A stretch of 64,000 nucleotides of DNA from Pogostemon cablin (taxonomy: Eukaryota; Streptophyta; Magnoliopsida; Lamiales; Lamiaceae), in NCBI GenBank assembly GCA_023678885.1, contig CM042970.1, positions 7,666,355 through 7,730,354 on the forward strand, written 5' to 3'. The notes under the pieces are model-generated. The model made no database searches. It was not told the DNA's origin and saw only the letters and a list, made by a program, of their open reading frames with translations. Below, piece by piece: positions 48,757 through 61,304 of the stretch. The position numbers were made by a program, and so were the translations under genes. The number at the start of each line of letters is the position of its first letter. The stretch's first letter is position 1.

Positions 48757-49241
48757 TTTTGAAGCGTGGGGAAATATCGAAAATAAGGTAAAAATGGGGT
48801 ATTAATTTATTTGGGTTAAAATTAATTTATTTAAAATTATTTAAGTTAAAATAATACATCAACAGTAAAACCGGGTAAAAGTTGCCACTACTAGTGACGC
48901 TTCTACTTATTTTATTAAAAGGTCCACAAACTACTATATTTTATTAAAAGAATTTTCAAACCACAATATTTTATTAAATACCCCGAAATACCATATTGTT
49001 AAGTTTACAAATAAGTCCCGGTATTCTTTTGCGGCACCTGTCCTTTTTTTCCAATAATGTCCAACATCCAACATTTCGTGAGTTAATGACTTAAAAAAGT
49101 TATTTTTTTTAAAAAAAAAAAGAAGAATATCAATGGAATTATGAACGAACACCCCTCCCCATTTTCTCCAATGCAATCTCAGAGAGCAAAAGTAACAAGT
49201 TTTGTCTTTTACAATAGACATTCAATTAATACAATAACATA
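48757..49241. other. AT-rich DNA, no gene recognised
   Basis: It contains repeated 'attttattaaa' motifs (about 48910-48985). No coding sequence or identifiable repeat family is seen. Confidence 0.4.
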
Positions 49242-49433
49242 CTCATTCCCTCCCGGAGAAAGAGGTGCATTTGCTTTTTGCACGTAAATTAAGGAGTATT
49301 ATTATTTTATGAGAGATGTGATAGGTAGTGGTGGATCATTGGTGGGTCCTTTTTACTAAAAGAGGAAAATGATGCAATTTGGATGAGACGCCCAATATAT
49401 TAAAATGGTGCTATTTCAGTGGGACGGAGGGAG
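49242..49433. mobile_element. Stowaway-like MITE
   Basis: It is about 192 bp long. The left end is ctcattccctcccgga (diverged) and the right end gggacggagggag, followed by TA. The body has the same gtattattattttatg and aggaaaatgatgc motifs as other copies here. Confidence 0.7.
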
Positions 49434-49438
49434 TACAT

Positions 49439-49760
49439 CACTACAAAAAGATACTCCGATTGTGAGGGAAATATTTCCACCATTATTGTGACGATTATTG
49501 CGACGAAAATTCAAATTTGTGATGAAAATTAAGTGACCGTTAATTCACTTGATCAAGGTCTCAATTTATGTCGGAAATAATAGCTGACTTATTTTGTGAC
49601 AGATAGGTTCCGTCATTTTAGTAATGGAAATAATAACAGAAATTTTTGTTACGGATTTAATGACGAAAATAAAAATAGATATTTTTGTGATGGAGTATTT
49701 CCTTCACTATAGTGACGGAAATAGTAACGAATATTTTTATGATGAATAATTAAATTAATA
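49439..49760 (+). mobile_element. CACTA-type non-autonomous element, left part
   Basis: It starts CACTACAAAAAGA, the typical terminal repeat of plant CACTA (En/Spm) elements, followed by subterminal 'gtgacggaaat'/'tgacgaaaat' motifs repeated in both orientations. The right CACTA end was not found. Confidence 0.5.
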
Positions 49761-50499
49761 AGAAACTTTAATATAAATAAATTATTTAATAAGTTATAAG
49801 CAAATAACATTACAGACACATGGTCACCCAACGAGCCATAAGGCTCTCACCTTATCATTAGTTCAGTGTTTGATTCTTGCTCAACGAGAGAATTTACAAA
49901 TCCAAAGATCAATACAAAGAGTGTCAAGTGTATATTAATTAATTTACAAAATTTCATACACAACTGGCTCATGATCAAATGGTTCAACGACACCCCGTCA
50001 AATATTATACATTTTGCTGTACATTTTGTCTAGGACAAGAAATAAGTTCCCCGCCAATTCAGTTTCACGTTATATTATTTGTACGAATATTAATAAAATT
50101 ACTTTTAACTTGCTTTAGAGAATAATTTTTTTTTTGTTGTTGTAATAAATAAATTGTAAAGTATGTTATACATAGAAAGAATAAATGACAATTTTAAAAT
50201 TAAAATGGATAGTGAGATAGTATTTAAGTATTATTTCCTTTTTAAAAATGTAAAGTTGCAGATTAAAATGAAAGGTGTGAAATTGAAATTGAGAATATAT
50301 TTTAGGAGTGATAAATTCATATTATTGAGTAGTGTTGCGTGTCGACACGATAGTGACACAATAAGATAAGAATTAGTTTCGACACGAACATGAAAAAATA
50401 AAATTGACACCATACAATAACGACATGATAAGAAAATTAAATTATAAAACAATAAAAATACTGATAAAAGTAATTTTTTTTAAAAAGTAAATTATTTAT
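49761..50499. other. AT-rich DNA, no gene recognised
   Basis: A patch at 50330-50420 rich in 'cgacacga' resembles a patch at 53990-54120. The two may be the halves of one MITE split by the copia remnant between them. Confidence 0.3.
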
Positions 50500-50930
50500 T
50501 AGTGTGAGTGTTGTATGGGTAAACCTTGGTCTTGAACTTGTTGCATGGTATGGAACCGTGGTTTAGTACGTTTCTGGAGTAATTCAAGAAGTTATCAGTT
50601 GTTCCGTTTCTAGAGTAATTCAAGAAGATATAGATCAGTTGTTCAGCTCACGGATCAATTAGAAGCAAGTGGATAACTTAGAGGATTGAAACTGGTGGCA
50701 GTTGGCATGAGCTGATGTGGATCCATTTGATTGGGTTTAAAGAGCTAGTTTTCATCACCTTCAGTTGGAATGATAAGTTGGAGTATAAGTCTTTTATTGG
50801 TCAGCAAGACGGTTACTTTGCTGGAGGTTATCAACTCTTAAACAGTCGCACAAGTTAGCAACTAAAACTGGTCCTATAAGTTAGAGTATTCAGCTCATTT
50901 GTTATAATTCAGATTCAGGTTTTTCTTCAG

Positions 50931-51821
50931 TTAGTTGGTGTGAGACGATGGTCGAGGACCAAAACGAAGCTTGGTTTTGAAAATTTCCAAAAGTGGACGA
51001 TCTAATCCCTTGGTGAAGATATCAGCAACTTGAAGATTAGAAGGAATGAACTTGGTGGACAATTTATTCATGGAGACAAGCTCACAGACAAAGTGATAAT
51101 CAATTTCGATGTGTTTAACCCGTTTATGAGAAATCGGGTTTTGGCTGAGAAACACGATGCTATTATTATCACAAAGGAATGTAGGACATTTTGGAGGCAA
51201 AGCATGAAGATCACGTAACAGATTTGAGACCCAAACAACTTTTGCTGCTGTGTTAGCCAAGGCTCTATATTCCGAGTCACAACTTGAGCGAGAGACAATG
51301 GTTTGCTTTTTAGCACTCCATGATATGAGATTGCCACCGAGAAATAAGGAGCAACCATAGGTAGAACGTCTTGTCTCCGGACAACAAGCCCAATCAACGT
51401 CCCAGTAACTAACTAAAGAACAATCAGGTGAGCTGGAGAATGATAACCCAAAACTAAGAGTGTCTTTGATGTAGCGAAGGATGCATTTGACGACATGAAA
51501 GTGATCATTTGTTGGTCTTTGCATGAATTGACTGACAAGATTAACAGAAAAGGAAAAATCAGGTCGTGTGATGGTCAAATACTGGAGAGCTCCAACAAGA
51601 GAATGATAAAGAGTAAGATTCGAAAAATTAGTTCCATCAGATGTGAGAGTTTTACCAGCAACTAAAGGTGTTGAACAAGGCTTGGAGTTAAGAAGATTAA
51701 CCTTCTTGAGAATATCTATAGCATATTTGGCTTGATTTAGGAACAAGTCATTATGTGTGTAGGTGATCTCAAGCCCAAGAAAATAATTCAACCTGCCCAA
51801 ATCATGGATTGCAAACGCACT
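50931..51821 (-). pseudogene. copia RT C-terminus and RNase H
   Basis: An open frame runs from the IHDLGRLNYFLGLEI segment (RT end) through GALQYLTITRPD, SYWDVDWA (RNase H; the second Asp is kept), STYGCSLFLGGNLISW, SRSS..SEYRALA and VADIFTKGL to a stop at 50931. About 300 residues are intact, although everything upstream of the RT end has gone. Confidence 0.88.
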
Positions 51822-51834
51822 GGCTCTAATACCA
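51822..51834 (-). promoter_or_regulatory. tRNA-Met-like primer-binding site
   Basis: On the - strand TGGTATTAGAGCC follows ...AATCTCTACA, as expected for an LTR end plus PBS. One base differs from the usual TGGTATCAGAGC. Confidence 0.6.
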
Positions 51835-52020
51835 TGTAGAGATTGCATAATAAATGTAAACTTCACCACACTGTGATGATGGTAATTGTCGTATATCTTT
51901 TATAGTGAATTACAAGTGTGAGGGAGGATTATCTAATCCCTATAAAATATGAAAGATTACAACAATAAAACAAAAAGATAAAAGGATCACGTAAGTTACG
52001 GGATATAAGTTACGTTGGCA
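51835..52020 (-). repeat. Putative short copia LTR
   Basis: On the - strand it runs TGCCAACG...CTCTACA (TG...CA, about 186 bp), with a TATA-like CTATAAAAGATATAC inside and the PBS directly after it. No second copy was found, so the limits are inference. Confidence 0.4.
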
Positions 52021-53715
52021 GTCTATCAAATGGCATCGTCTATGGGTAAGAAGCAGAAAATGAGAGGAGGTTAGGATGAGTTCCACACGGGTAGATGAAC
52101 ATGAAGAAGGCGGATGTGCGTATCTCGTAGATTAGCAAGAGGAAGAAGACAAGAATCCTTCAGGTGGCAGTTCGGTGAAAGAACTAGAGAGATGGCAAGA
52201 ATGGAAAGAGCAACGGCATTAGAATTTAGCGGTTGTTTCCTCCTGCGGTCAGGAGGGGATCTTCGATGATGGTTCTTGGCAGTATTAAGAATCGAGAAAT
52301 GGACAATTTTTTCCTTGCAGTGAACAGCGACGGCTGGGTGGAAAATGATTTGATTTTCACGGTTATGGTAAGGAACTGATGTAGTAGCGGTGTTCGAAAT
52401 CTCGACGACTGGAGTAAGCCGGTCTGAACGTGGAAGCGAGGTGGAGGCCCGGTGTGGCAGGATACAATTCCGGCCAAGAAAATAACTATGGTACTCTGAC
52501 GAGAGAATTAAATTTCCAACGAGTGCATAAATGTTTCATTTCGAACAGCGATCAATGATACGATCGACGATAGAATTTTGTGGCTGAAACTAGAAGGCAT
52601 TAGCAACTTCCAACGGGGAGGTGAATCAATCCATTGGTGGAGCAATGTTTCAATGAGGAAGCAGATGAAACTGGGAGGCGCTCAGAACTGGATTAGAGCA
52701 TAGCCTCTCTCCGGCAGTGGATGATAATGCTGATATCTAGAGTTGGATTTCAGATTTCAGCAGTGTGGAAAAGGCAGCTTAGTGGCAGTCCGACTTTCGA
52801 AAGTAGATTTGGATCGGTGAGCAGTGGATCTCAATGGAGATAGCAAGGCAAAAGTGGCTCAAATTCTTGAGCAGCGGGCTAAAATACCAGACGTGATGAC
52901 ATGAAATAGCATGAGGTACTCCTAAGGGGAGTCAGATTAACAAGAAATATGGGATTTTCCATGGAAAAGCCAGCTTATAGGGTTTGTAAGAAATGAATTT
53001 TTTGATAATGAATGGTGGCCGTAGGAAGCAACGAATTCAATTGGGAAACTAGGAGATATAGTGACTTGGACTCGATGGCGTTATATCGGTAAAGAGTAAC
53101 TTGGTATTAACCGGCAAGTGGGAGAAAACATCGAAAATCCTAGAAGGTTAGAATCGGTTTAATAGATGACACATTCATTAGGAAAGGGGTTCAAACCTAT
53201 TGTAGCTCAATTGTAGATCAGCGTTAGTACGTTGGTGGAGATTTCTCAAGGTGGAGCAATGGTAAAAGGTTGCTGCTCAAGGTGGAGTAGTGTGGAGAGC
53301 TTAGAGGTTTGTTCTTAGTTCAATACAAATTTAAGGTGGAGCTTGTGAGTGTTGTATGGGTAAACCTTGGTCTTGAAATTGTTTCATGGTATGAACCATG
53401 GTTTAGTACGTTTCTGGAGTAATTCAAGAAGTTATAGATCAGTTGTTCAGCCCATGGATCAATTTGAAGCAAATGGATAGGTTGGAGGATTTAAACTGAT
53501 GGCAGTTGGCATGAGCTGATGTGGATCGATTTGATTGGGTTTAAAGAGTTAGTTTTCATCACTTATCAGGTGGAATGATTAGTTGGAGTATAAGGCTTCG
53601 TATTGGTCTCTTAAGCAGTCGTACAAGTCAGCAACTCAAACTGAACCTATAAGTTTGAGTATTCAACTCATTTGTTATAATTCTGATTCAGTCCTTTCTT
53701 CAGATAGTTAGTGTG

Positions 53716-54396
53716 CATTTTGCTTTGTAACCCTTTAGTGAATAAATAATGCTTTTTCACTCCAGTGGATGTAAATGTTAACACATCGAACCACGTAAAT
53801 CTCATTGCGTTTGATTTCTTTTCTTCAAGTTTTTAGCTTATCGTTTATCTAGTTTCACATATCTATTCGTACTCAATCTTAATTTGGTATTTGAGCTTCA
53901 AACCACGACAGTTAGAATTTTTTATCATATGACAACCAAATTATATAAAATAACGGCTATTAACATATTAATTGTTTAACATGTTGACACGAACACTACA
54001 TGAAATTTTTGTGTCATTAACGAGTTGACACGATAACAAAACGAATACGAAATATAAAATACTAACCCACAATTAGCTTGTCGTGCTCGTATTATATTAT
54101 CGTGTCTTGTCGAGAATTGTCACCTCTATTGTAATGTTGCCATATACTAGCAACAAGTTGAACTTAGAAACATAGACTTAACAAGTATAACTATATCCCA
54201 CCTCTCCAAAGCACGTTTGATGATGGAATAGACAATTGTCACTAGTAAACCAATAATGAAGTATCAAATTGAATAACAGGTTTTGCTAAATAAATAAAAA
54301 AGAAATTGAATAATGGGTTTAAGAGATAACTAACTTTGGAGAGAAGCATGAAGAACTGGTAGAGGGGCCGTAATGGTGAGTAAGTTAGTTTACATG
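53716..54396. other. Intergenic DNA, no gene recognised
   Basis: AT-rich. A 'cgtgtcttgtcgagaattgtcacctct' patch ends at about 54126. No ORF of note. Confidence 0.35.
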
Positions 54397-54697
54397 GCAT
54401 GTGTTAGTTGAGTGTCAACCAAAGTCCCACATCGGTTAGAAGTAAGGATGATTATATGTTTATAAGTGTGGGATATACTCTCCCTAGTATGAGGCCTTTT
54501 GGGTGTGAGGCCAAAGAACAAAATCGTGCGGGCCTGTGGGTGGCTCAAAGAAGACAATATTATGCTATTGGATTGAGTGGGCCCAACTCTCGGCGGGCTG
54601 ATAAACTCAAAAATGGTTGGTGATTGGTGGAATGTTCTCGCCTCAAACTGTGATCAAGCCGTTGGACTTTGTTTGAGGGGAAATGTGGGTTGAGTGT

Positions 54698-56404
54698 TGT
54701 TAGGCTATTTTCGCGCACTTCAATTAAATTCCCAAGTGTAGGGATGTCAATTGCAGAGGTAAGTACCCAGTTTCCAATTTCCAATTGTTTGAATAAATTA
54801 ATATCTAATATTCTTGAAACAATAAATAACAGAATAAATAAAAGCAAGGAATTATTCAAGATTAATCAAGAGAGAAATAACAGCTCTAAGGTATCAGGTT
54901 TAATTCAGTTGCTTTGGTCTCCTAGACGTCCTACTGTTCATTCATACTGTTTTAATGAAAATGCATTATGATATAATGCGTTAATAGTTTTGAACCTCCT
55001 TCCTAGATACTAATAAGACGAATTTCATAAACCTCCGGATGTCCAATTCGACTAACATATATTCTCTGAAAGTACTACTCAAACCTATTCACTTCCTACT
55101 TGAATTCTTAATTGCATTGTTCTACTAAGACAATCAAATACCTTGTTTACCAGCCCTTAGGATTATTGTGTTCATGGGCAAACTATTATAATCCCTAGTA
55201 AATAGACAATATTAAACACGTATGCACACAATCTAATACAACATATCAAGCATCACGGGCAACATCAATAATATGCTATGAAGACGTTACAAACGTATAA
55301 CAAAGTTTGGATAAATCAAATAAACAAGGATATTCAATAGTATGAATTCACAGGATTAGTCTAGGTTCCCAAATCAACTACATTAACCTTCAATCCTTAG
55401 AACTGTAAAAGTAATTAGCACATGATGTCACAAACAACCCTCATGGCTATCGAATTCATAACAAAATAAACAATTGAAAAGAATAGAGAAAAATACGAAA
55501 CCCTAGTGTCACGTGGTTCTCGTTCCCCCTCTGTCTCTCCGATTGGATTGACTCTCAAAATCCACTTGAATCTTCTTTCGGACCGATAAGATGGATGGAT
55601 GGATGGTTTTATGTGAATCGAGGAATGGATGGATGGTGTGTGAATTGAATTCAAGTTTTGTTTCTGTGGTGAATGATCGGTCTCCATTCTCTATGTGATC
55701 TGATCCCTTTTATACCTTAAACCACGAAAACTGACTTGACTGGGCTATTTTTCCACTTCTTCACACACAGGAAATTAAAAAACCTGATTTTTAGCCCAAA
55801 ATAACCCAACTCGAGTTGAGGTACGAAACTCGAGTTGGCAACACGACCAGTGTTACGTTGAAATACAACTCGAGTCACCCTACATGAGTCGTGTCATCAA
55901 GTCGAGCAATCGCCTGTCAAGTCGTGTTGCGATGCTCTGAAACTGGACTGCCTTCGGGACCCAACTCGACTCGAGTTGCAAGTCGAGTAAGGCCTTGCAA
56001 CTCAAGTAAGCTCTCTGGATAATTTTCGGACACTGCTCTGCCCCTTACTCGACTCGAGTTGTAAGTCGAGTTGGACCTTGCAACTCGAGTAAGCTCTCTG
56101 GACAATTCTGAACACATTTTGGACCCCAACTCGACTTGTGTTGCAAGTCGTGTTGCAAGTCGTGTTGCAACTCGAGTTGCATGTTATAACTCGAGTTGGA
56201 TCTTTTCAGCCCCGTTTCTTGCTCGTTTTTGTTCCTGCTTCATTTCTACCCTGTTTTAACCTTCAAAACTCAATAAAACCCATTAGTAGCACCATAATCA
56301 TGTAAAATACATAAGCTACGCAATCCGACACGAATATATGGCCCTTCCGTTAACATAAACAAGGTATTATGAGACCGAACAGATGTAAATTTCCACTCTC
56401 ATCA
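54698..56404 (-). repeat. 3' LTR of Athila-like copy B
   Basis: It aligns end to end with 61305-62989 apart from small indels (about 60 bp present near 61380-61440 is missing here). It contains a dense array of ACTCGAGT-type palindromes (55805-56200). Confidence 0.92.
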
Positions 56405-58001
56405 ATCCCCCAAACTACCATGTTGTTCGTCCTTGAACAACGAATTCAAGACAAGAGAGAAATGAGAGTTGAAATTCTGCAGCAAATAAGGGATCATATT
56501 AATCCTACCCAAGATAATATACTCAAATGCCAAAATTCTATCAATCGAAACATGCACTTCAAACCAGTCACTCCTTATTTCAGAATGCTCATCATCTACT
56601 CTCACGGATAGTATTTACACTCATCGCTCAAGTGTGAGCTTTACACTCTCATGGCTAAAATATATACACTCAAATCAATCCACATACACGCGTAACCATA
56701 AGCTTGATAATTATCTAGACTCTCCACTACTTTGAAAGACTTAACGATGGGATCACAAAGGACTTGCTAAAGGTTGTAACGTTGGCTCTTTGGATAAAGG
56801 TAGGTAAATATAGGATAAGTGACTCATTCACTAGTAGAGAATTAAAAGTAGAGATACATCTTCAACACATATGCTTTTCAAATCAATCTTTTTTTTTCTC
56901 CTTCGATTTCTTTTCACCATTTCAATCCTCCCTTTACTTTCAAGCTCAACATCCTCTTTTCATTTCTTTTTGTTTAAATACCAGTTTCCGGCACTACCCT
57001 AGCACTAGGGTACCAGTTTCAGGCACTACCCCCTTTTGCAAATTTTAACCATCCTTCACTTCCAATCACTATCCATCAACATTTATCTTTCCAATTTTTC
57101 CTCTTCACATAACACCAACTTTACTCCTTTAATTCTCTACTAGTATAGGTATCAAAAAGGCCTTTAAAGGAATAACTTGGCTATCTTCATAGGCTTCCAA
57201 CAAATAAGGCTTATAGGCTCAAACGGGGAACTATGGATTAAATTTCAAGGTAGGATAAATATTTGGCTATTGATTCAATAAAGAACAAAATGGCCTAAGG
57301 ACATTCCCATCATCTAATCAATCATCTAATCTCAAGCAAATTAAAAATCAAGCTCTAGAATACATGCATGTAAACGATGCTCTCAAGAATAAAACCAATC
57401 ATGTATTTTCATGATTCATTAAAGCTCAAATCTCACATGGGTATAATAGAATAATGAGCACTCCTTCATGGGTTAGTGAACCAATTTTTAATACATGCAA
57501 CAACTTAAAGTATTTCAACATCCAAGTACACATCTCTAGCTGGATTATCCATTTCATAACATCACATTATTAATTAATCACAAATTCAATCAAGTGCTTA
57601 GGCAAATCAATCAATCGTCCTCAAGAACCATAAATATAAGCACATATACTAGGATAAACACGCAACAAAGACAAAGTACATGACACATACCTGGACAATC
57701 ACAAAAAAATTGACCTCTCAATATAATCAAAATCGCAAAAAATTAATCATCCAAGCACACAACACAATAAAGCAACTTTATTTTGGTGCAGCAAGACGCA
57801 GGTGTACACGTATCCCCCAAACTTAGATCCAACAAAGTGAGAGCATAAGTTTGTAAAGAAGTGTATACCATAGTCGAGCAACACCTAATAAAATTATTAC
57901 ATTAACACAGACTCAATAAAGCAAATAAAATGGGAGGGACGGCCCCCAACAGGCGCTCATGTTTAACGTCGGATAGTCACGATGGATACCTCTTTCTTGA
58001 A
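56405..58001 (-). other. Athila-like 3' untranslated region
   Basis: Non-coding. On the - strand it runs from the GACGTTAAACATGAGCGCC...GGGGGCCGTCCCTCCC motif (about 57970-57930) to the purine tract TAGTTTGGGGGAT next to the LTR. Confidence 0.65.
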
Positions 58002-58523
58002 CTACTGACTCGGAGCACAGTCCTCTTGCATTCGTACCTTCAAGTACTTCCTTCCTATATCATTGGCAGCTACAACCACCTCACCTTTCTTCATCACCAA
58101 TACAGGATCCTCCATGTCAAAACACGGGCTGAACAAGTTAGAATCTTCAACACCTATATAAGAAGGAAAATCCGGAGGTAAATCCGGAGGCTTCAAATAT
58201 GGATCATCCATGATTCCTGCAACTAAAACATTATCAAACATAACAGCAGAGTTAGTAATAGGATAAGTAAGAGATCTGCTTGCTTTGTTGACCCCCTCTA
58301 CTACTTCAACTCTCATCTCCTCAGACTAAACCTCCTTTTCAACAGTGGTACTCTTCTCTCGATTCACCATGTCAGCTGTGGGCTTCCTTATCTGTTCATC
58401 TCTTGCATCACCCAATGCACACAACTTCTCAAGATAGTCAATACATGCATTATTGGACAAACTCTCAAACTTTGCATCAGACAAGGCAAAGTTCTCATTA
58501 TTCTTTGTGTCCACTACATCCAC
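58002..58523 (-). pseudogene. C-terminal extension of gag-protease, copy B
   Basis: It corresponds to 12-620 of copy A: CIDYLEKL.ALGDARDEQIRK, then a stop at about 58328, then MDDPYLKPPDLP..FPSYIGVEDSNLF and a basic end KYLKVRMQEDC. The homology to known Athila RT normally found after the protease is absent. Function unknown. Confidence 0.6.
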
Positions 58524-58538
58524 AGACTTGCATTGTTG

Positions 58539-59080
58539 CTAATCTTTAGGCCACTGCATCTCCTTATTCAACAAGAAAACCACTTCATTATCATCGGCTC
58601 TAAGCTTCAACTCTCCATTAAATACATCTATCTGAGCTCTTCCAGTAGCAAGAAATGGATGCCCTAAGATAAGAGGCGCGCCATCCTTTTCATCCTCCAT
58701 GTCAAGTACTAGAAAGTCCACCGGAAAAACCAAATCTTATACCTTCACCAGCACGTCTTCCACAACTCCCTCGGGGTATGTAAGCGACCTATCTGCTAAC
58801 TGTAAGGCCACAGATAAGGGTTTCAACTCCCCAAACCAAGCTTCTTGTACACTGATAAAGACATCAAGTTTATGCTGGCTCCTAGATCACACAATGCTCT
58901 TCTTGATGGCCCTTTTCCTATCTTACATGGAATGATGAAGCTACCAGGATCCTTCAACTTTTCAGGTAGCTTTCTTTGGATAATAGAGCTACAGTTCTCT
59001 ATCAGCTTAACTGTCTCCACACTGTTCAGCTTTCTTTTTCTCGAGATAAGTTCCTTGATGAACCTTGCATAAAGTGGCAT
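58539..59080 (-). pseudogene. Athila-like aspartic protease
   Basis: Two frames carry it: 59080-58823 with the active-site segment ALCDLGASINLM (DLGAS, typical of Athila, in place of D(S/T)G) and 58733-58539 with ILGHPFLATG, the second conserved protease loop. A stop at about 58738 (TAA) and a frame change lie between them. Confidence 0.75.
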
Positions 59081-59085
59081 CTGAT

Positions 59086-59526
59086 CTAATGCCTCTGAAA
59101 AGGGAATAGTAACTTGGACATCCTCATAACTTTAGCGAATTTCCTGAACTTCTCATCCAAGCTCTTCGACATCTGCCTTTGAGGAAACAGAAGTGGTACC
59201 TTTATTTTTGGAAGTCCCAAACTGTCTCTCTCGAAAACCTCTTCTATTTCTCTCAACCTCTTCGCTCGATGCCATTTTTTATTAGCTATGGCTTGATCAG
59301 ATTGGTTCACTCTAGAATTTGGAAATGCAGGAAACCCCGGAGGTGAGCTTGTATCGAGTTGGGGTTGTACTGCATCCTTAAGCTCTGTCTGATTTGCAGG
59401 ATCACTACTTGCCTCGATTTGGTCACCCACCAATCCTGGCTTATCTTGAACAAGTACAGAACTAGTGGCCAAGGGACCTTTCTCTTCTTCTATTCCATAC
59501 TTTCTCATTTCTATCATGTCTTGCAT
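59086..59526 (-). pseudogene. Linker between gag and protease
   Basis: A 146-codon frame continues from AITLRSGK (about 59575-59550) through an acidic/Pro-rich linker to KFRKFAKVM..., which precedes protease in Athila polyproteins. It is separated from gag by a stop right after the LRSGK motif and from protease by a stop at about 59087. Confidence 0.6.
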
Positions 59527-59534
59527 CAGTTCTT

Positions 59535-61170
59535 GACCACATTACTTCCCTGACCTCAAAGTGATCGCATTTGCACTCTCTTTCGGGTTGATTTCGGTAT
59601 CTGAAGAAAAATTCCCTTTCTGAAATCGCTGCTGCTGCTAATTCACCATTGTAGAAATTTGCCCCATTTGATATGACAGATTATGAAACTGCTTGTTCAC
59701 TTCTTCATTCTGCTTAGTCATGTTCGAGTCCATGAGCACTATGCAGTTGTTAATCTTATTGATATCTGCATCATTCTTCTTCATGTACTTCGATAGCACA
59801 TCATCAATATTGGGCTTCCCTTCTTCAGGCTTGGCTCCATGGTCAAAGTTTGGAGGATAAGAAATTACATTATTCGGATTTGAGTAAGCAAAGTTCTCAT
59901 GCCTCTGCTGATTCTACCATTCTCCTTGAGTGCTGGGACCTGCTTGATTGCTGGGGCCTCCCCCTTGGTTATTCCTTTGATTAGAATTTCCTTGGGGATA
60001 CCTGTTTCCCTGCCAATTCTGATGTGCTCTTGAACCCTGTAGACTCTGTCCCATGGCCCAATTTGCATCCTCAATCCCTAGAAAATTCATTACTACATCA
60101 TCACTTGCTGGCCCTTGGTTGCCTCCCCAACTGTTACCTGATATCAAAGTAACCAGGTGTTTATTCATTTGCTCTAACTGGGAGACAACTTTGTCATTCT
60201 TATCAGCTTCAGAGAACTTCTGCTCTACCTGTGCAACTTTACCAAGGATGTACGAATCACGTACTCTCTCCGAAGACCAATCTCTAGAGTTCATAGATAT
60301 ATCATCGAACAATTTTTCCACAGCATTAGACGTTTTCCCGAAGATTGTTCCTCCAGCAGATGCATCAACTAACACTCGCAAGTCATTGTCGAGGCCATTA
60401 TAGAAGACACTGATGAGCTGAGACTTCTTAAATCCATATTGTGGGCATCTTCTCAACAGATCAGTAAATCTCTCCCAAGTTTCTCCAAACGACTCATCTC
60501 TTCGCTGCTTGAATTGATTTATCTCTTGTTTCAGTAAAAGAATTTTTCCAGGCGGCATAAAACGGTCCACAAACAGCTGTTGCAACTCAGTCCAATTAGA
60601 GCAACTATCTCCTTTGAGCTTGTCATACCACTCCCTCGCCTTGTCAACTAACGAAAACTGAAAAAGCCTCATCTTCCATCTGTCATTGGTAGCATCAGCA
60701 GCTTTAACAGTATACATGTAGCTGTTGAAACGCTTAAGATGGTCGTATGGCTCATCAAAAATGCTCCTGGAAAAGGGGTTTTTCTCCATCATATGTATCA
60801 GGGATGGCCTTATGTCGTTCGTTTCATCAGCTTGAACGGCTCCAACTACGCCTGATCCTCCAAGATTGGTAAACTTAAACGTCTCCCGGATGACAATGTC
60901 ATCCTCATTTGCGACTCTTCCTCCCATAACTGCTGTTTCTACTTCTGTCTCTGATTCAACTTCTGATTTAGCCTCTTCTGAGATAGTTTGATCCTCAATA
61001 TGTTCTTTATCCTCATCCACAACTGCTTTAGGTGTTGATGTGTCCACTTTCTTATACGGATTATGTACCTTAACAGCCTTAGGAGGAGCTTTGATCTTCT
61101 TTGCTACTCCTCTCCTTTTTCTAGCAGACGCTTCAACCTCCGGATCAAATTTAATATTTTGTATTCCCTT
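59535..61170 (-). pseudogene. Athila-like gag
   Basis: The frame is open from about 61170 to 59914 and shows the retrotransposon gag core: PYDHLKRFNSYM, WKMRLFQFSLVDKAREWYD, WTELQQLFVDRFMPP, Q..DESFGETWERFTDLLRRCP and a Gln/Asn/Gly-rich C-terminal part. After a TAG at 59914 the same frame continues through two more stops to the NAITLRSGK motif near 59550. No CCHC knuckle is seen, as is usual for this lineage. Gag would form the virus-like particle. The true start is unclear: there is no good ATG at the top of the frame. Confidence 0.85.
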
Positions 61171-61280
61171 CTTTCACCTGGTGTACATGCAACTTCAAGA
61201 AAATTCAAGGTGTAGAAAATTAAATCCCAAAGCAAAAATTCTAATTAAATAAGTAACAAAAGCAAATAAATAATTTACTG

Positions 61281-61298
61281 TCCCCGACAACGACGCCA
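61281..61298 (-). promoter_or_regulatory. tRNA-Asp-type primer-binding site of copy B
   Basis: On the - strand TGGCGTCGTTGTCGGGGA lies 6 bp inside the 5' LTR. It differs at two sites from TGGCGCCGTTGCCGGGGA, the PBS usual for Athila/Tat elements. Confidence 0.85.
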
Positions 61299-61304
61299 TA
61301 AACT

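Larger units (their letters stand above)
50500..53715 (-). mobile_element. Deleted Ty1/copia element with flanking direct repeats
   Basis: The RT C-terminus and RNase H (50931-51821) sit directly beside a PBS-like motif (51834-51822), with a putative short LTR beyond it (51835-52020). Direct repeats flank the block: about 50500-50940 and about 53340-53715 share 'gtgagtgttgtatgggtaaacc', 'ggcagttggcatgagctgatgtggat' and 'caactaa.tgaag' (- strand). Gag, protease, integrase and most of RT are absent. The region 52021-53340 has no recognisable coding sequence. Confidence 0.65.

Noticed and set aside
52226..52477. 83-codon - strand frame between copia parts
   Set aside because: Considered as a gag remnant, but no knuckle or gag core was visible.
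55805..56200. CRISPR-like array
   Set aside because: The repeats are short variable CTCGAG palindromes without uniform spacers, inside a plant LTR and present in both LTR copies.
61040..61252. + strand frame next to the Athila-like PBS
   Set aside because: Antisense to gag and leader; no motif.
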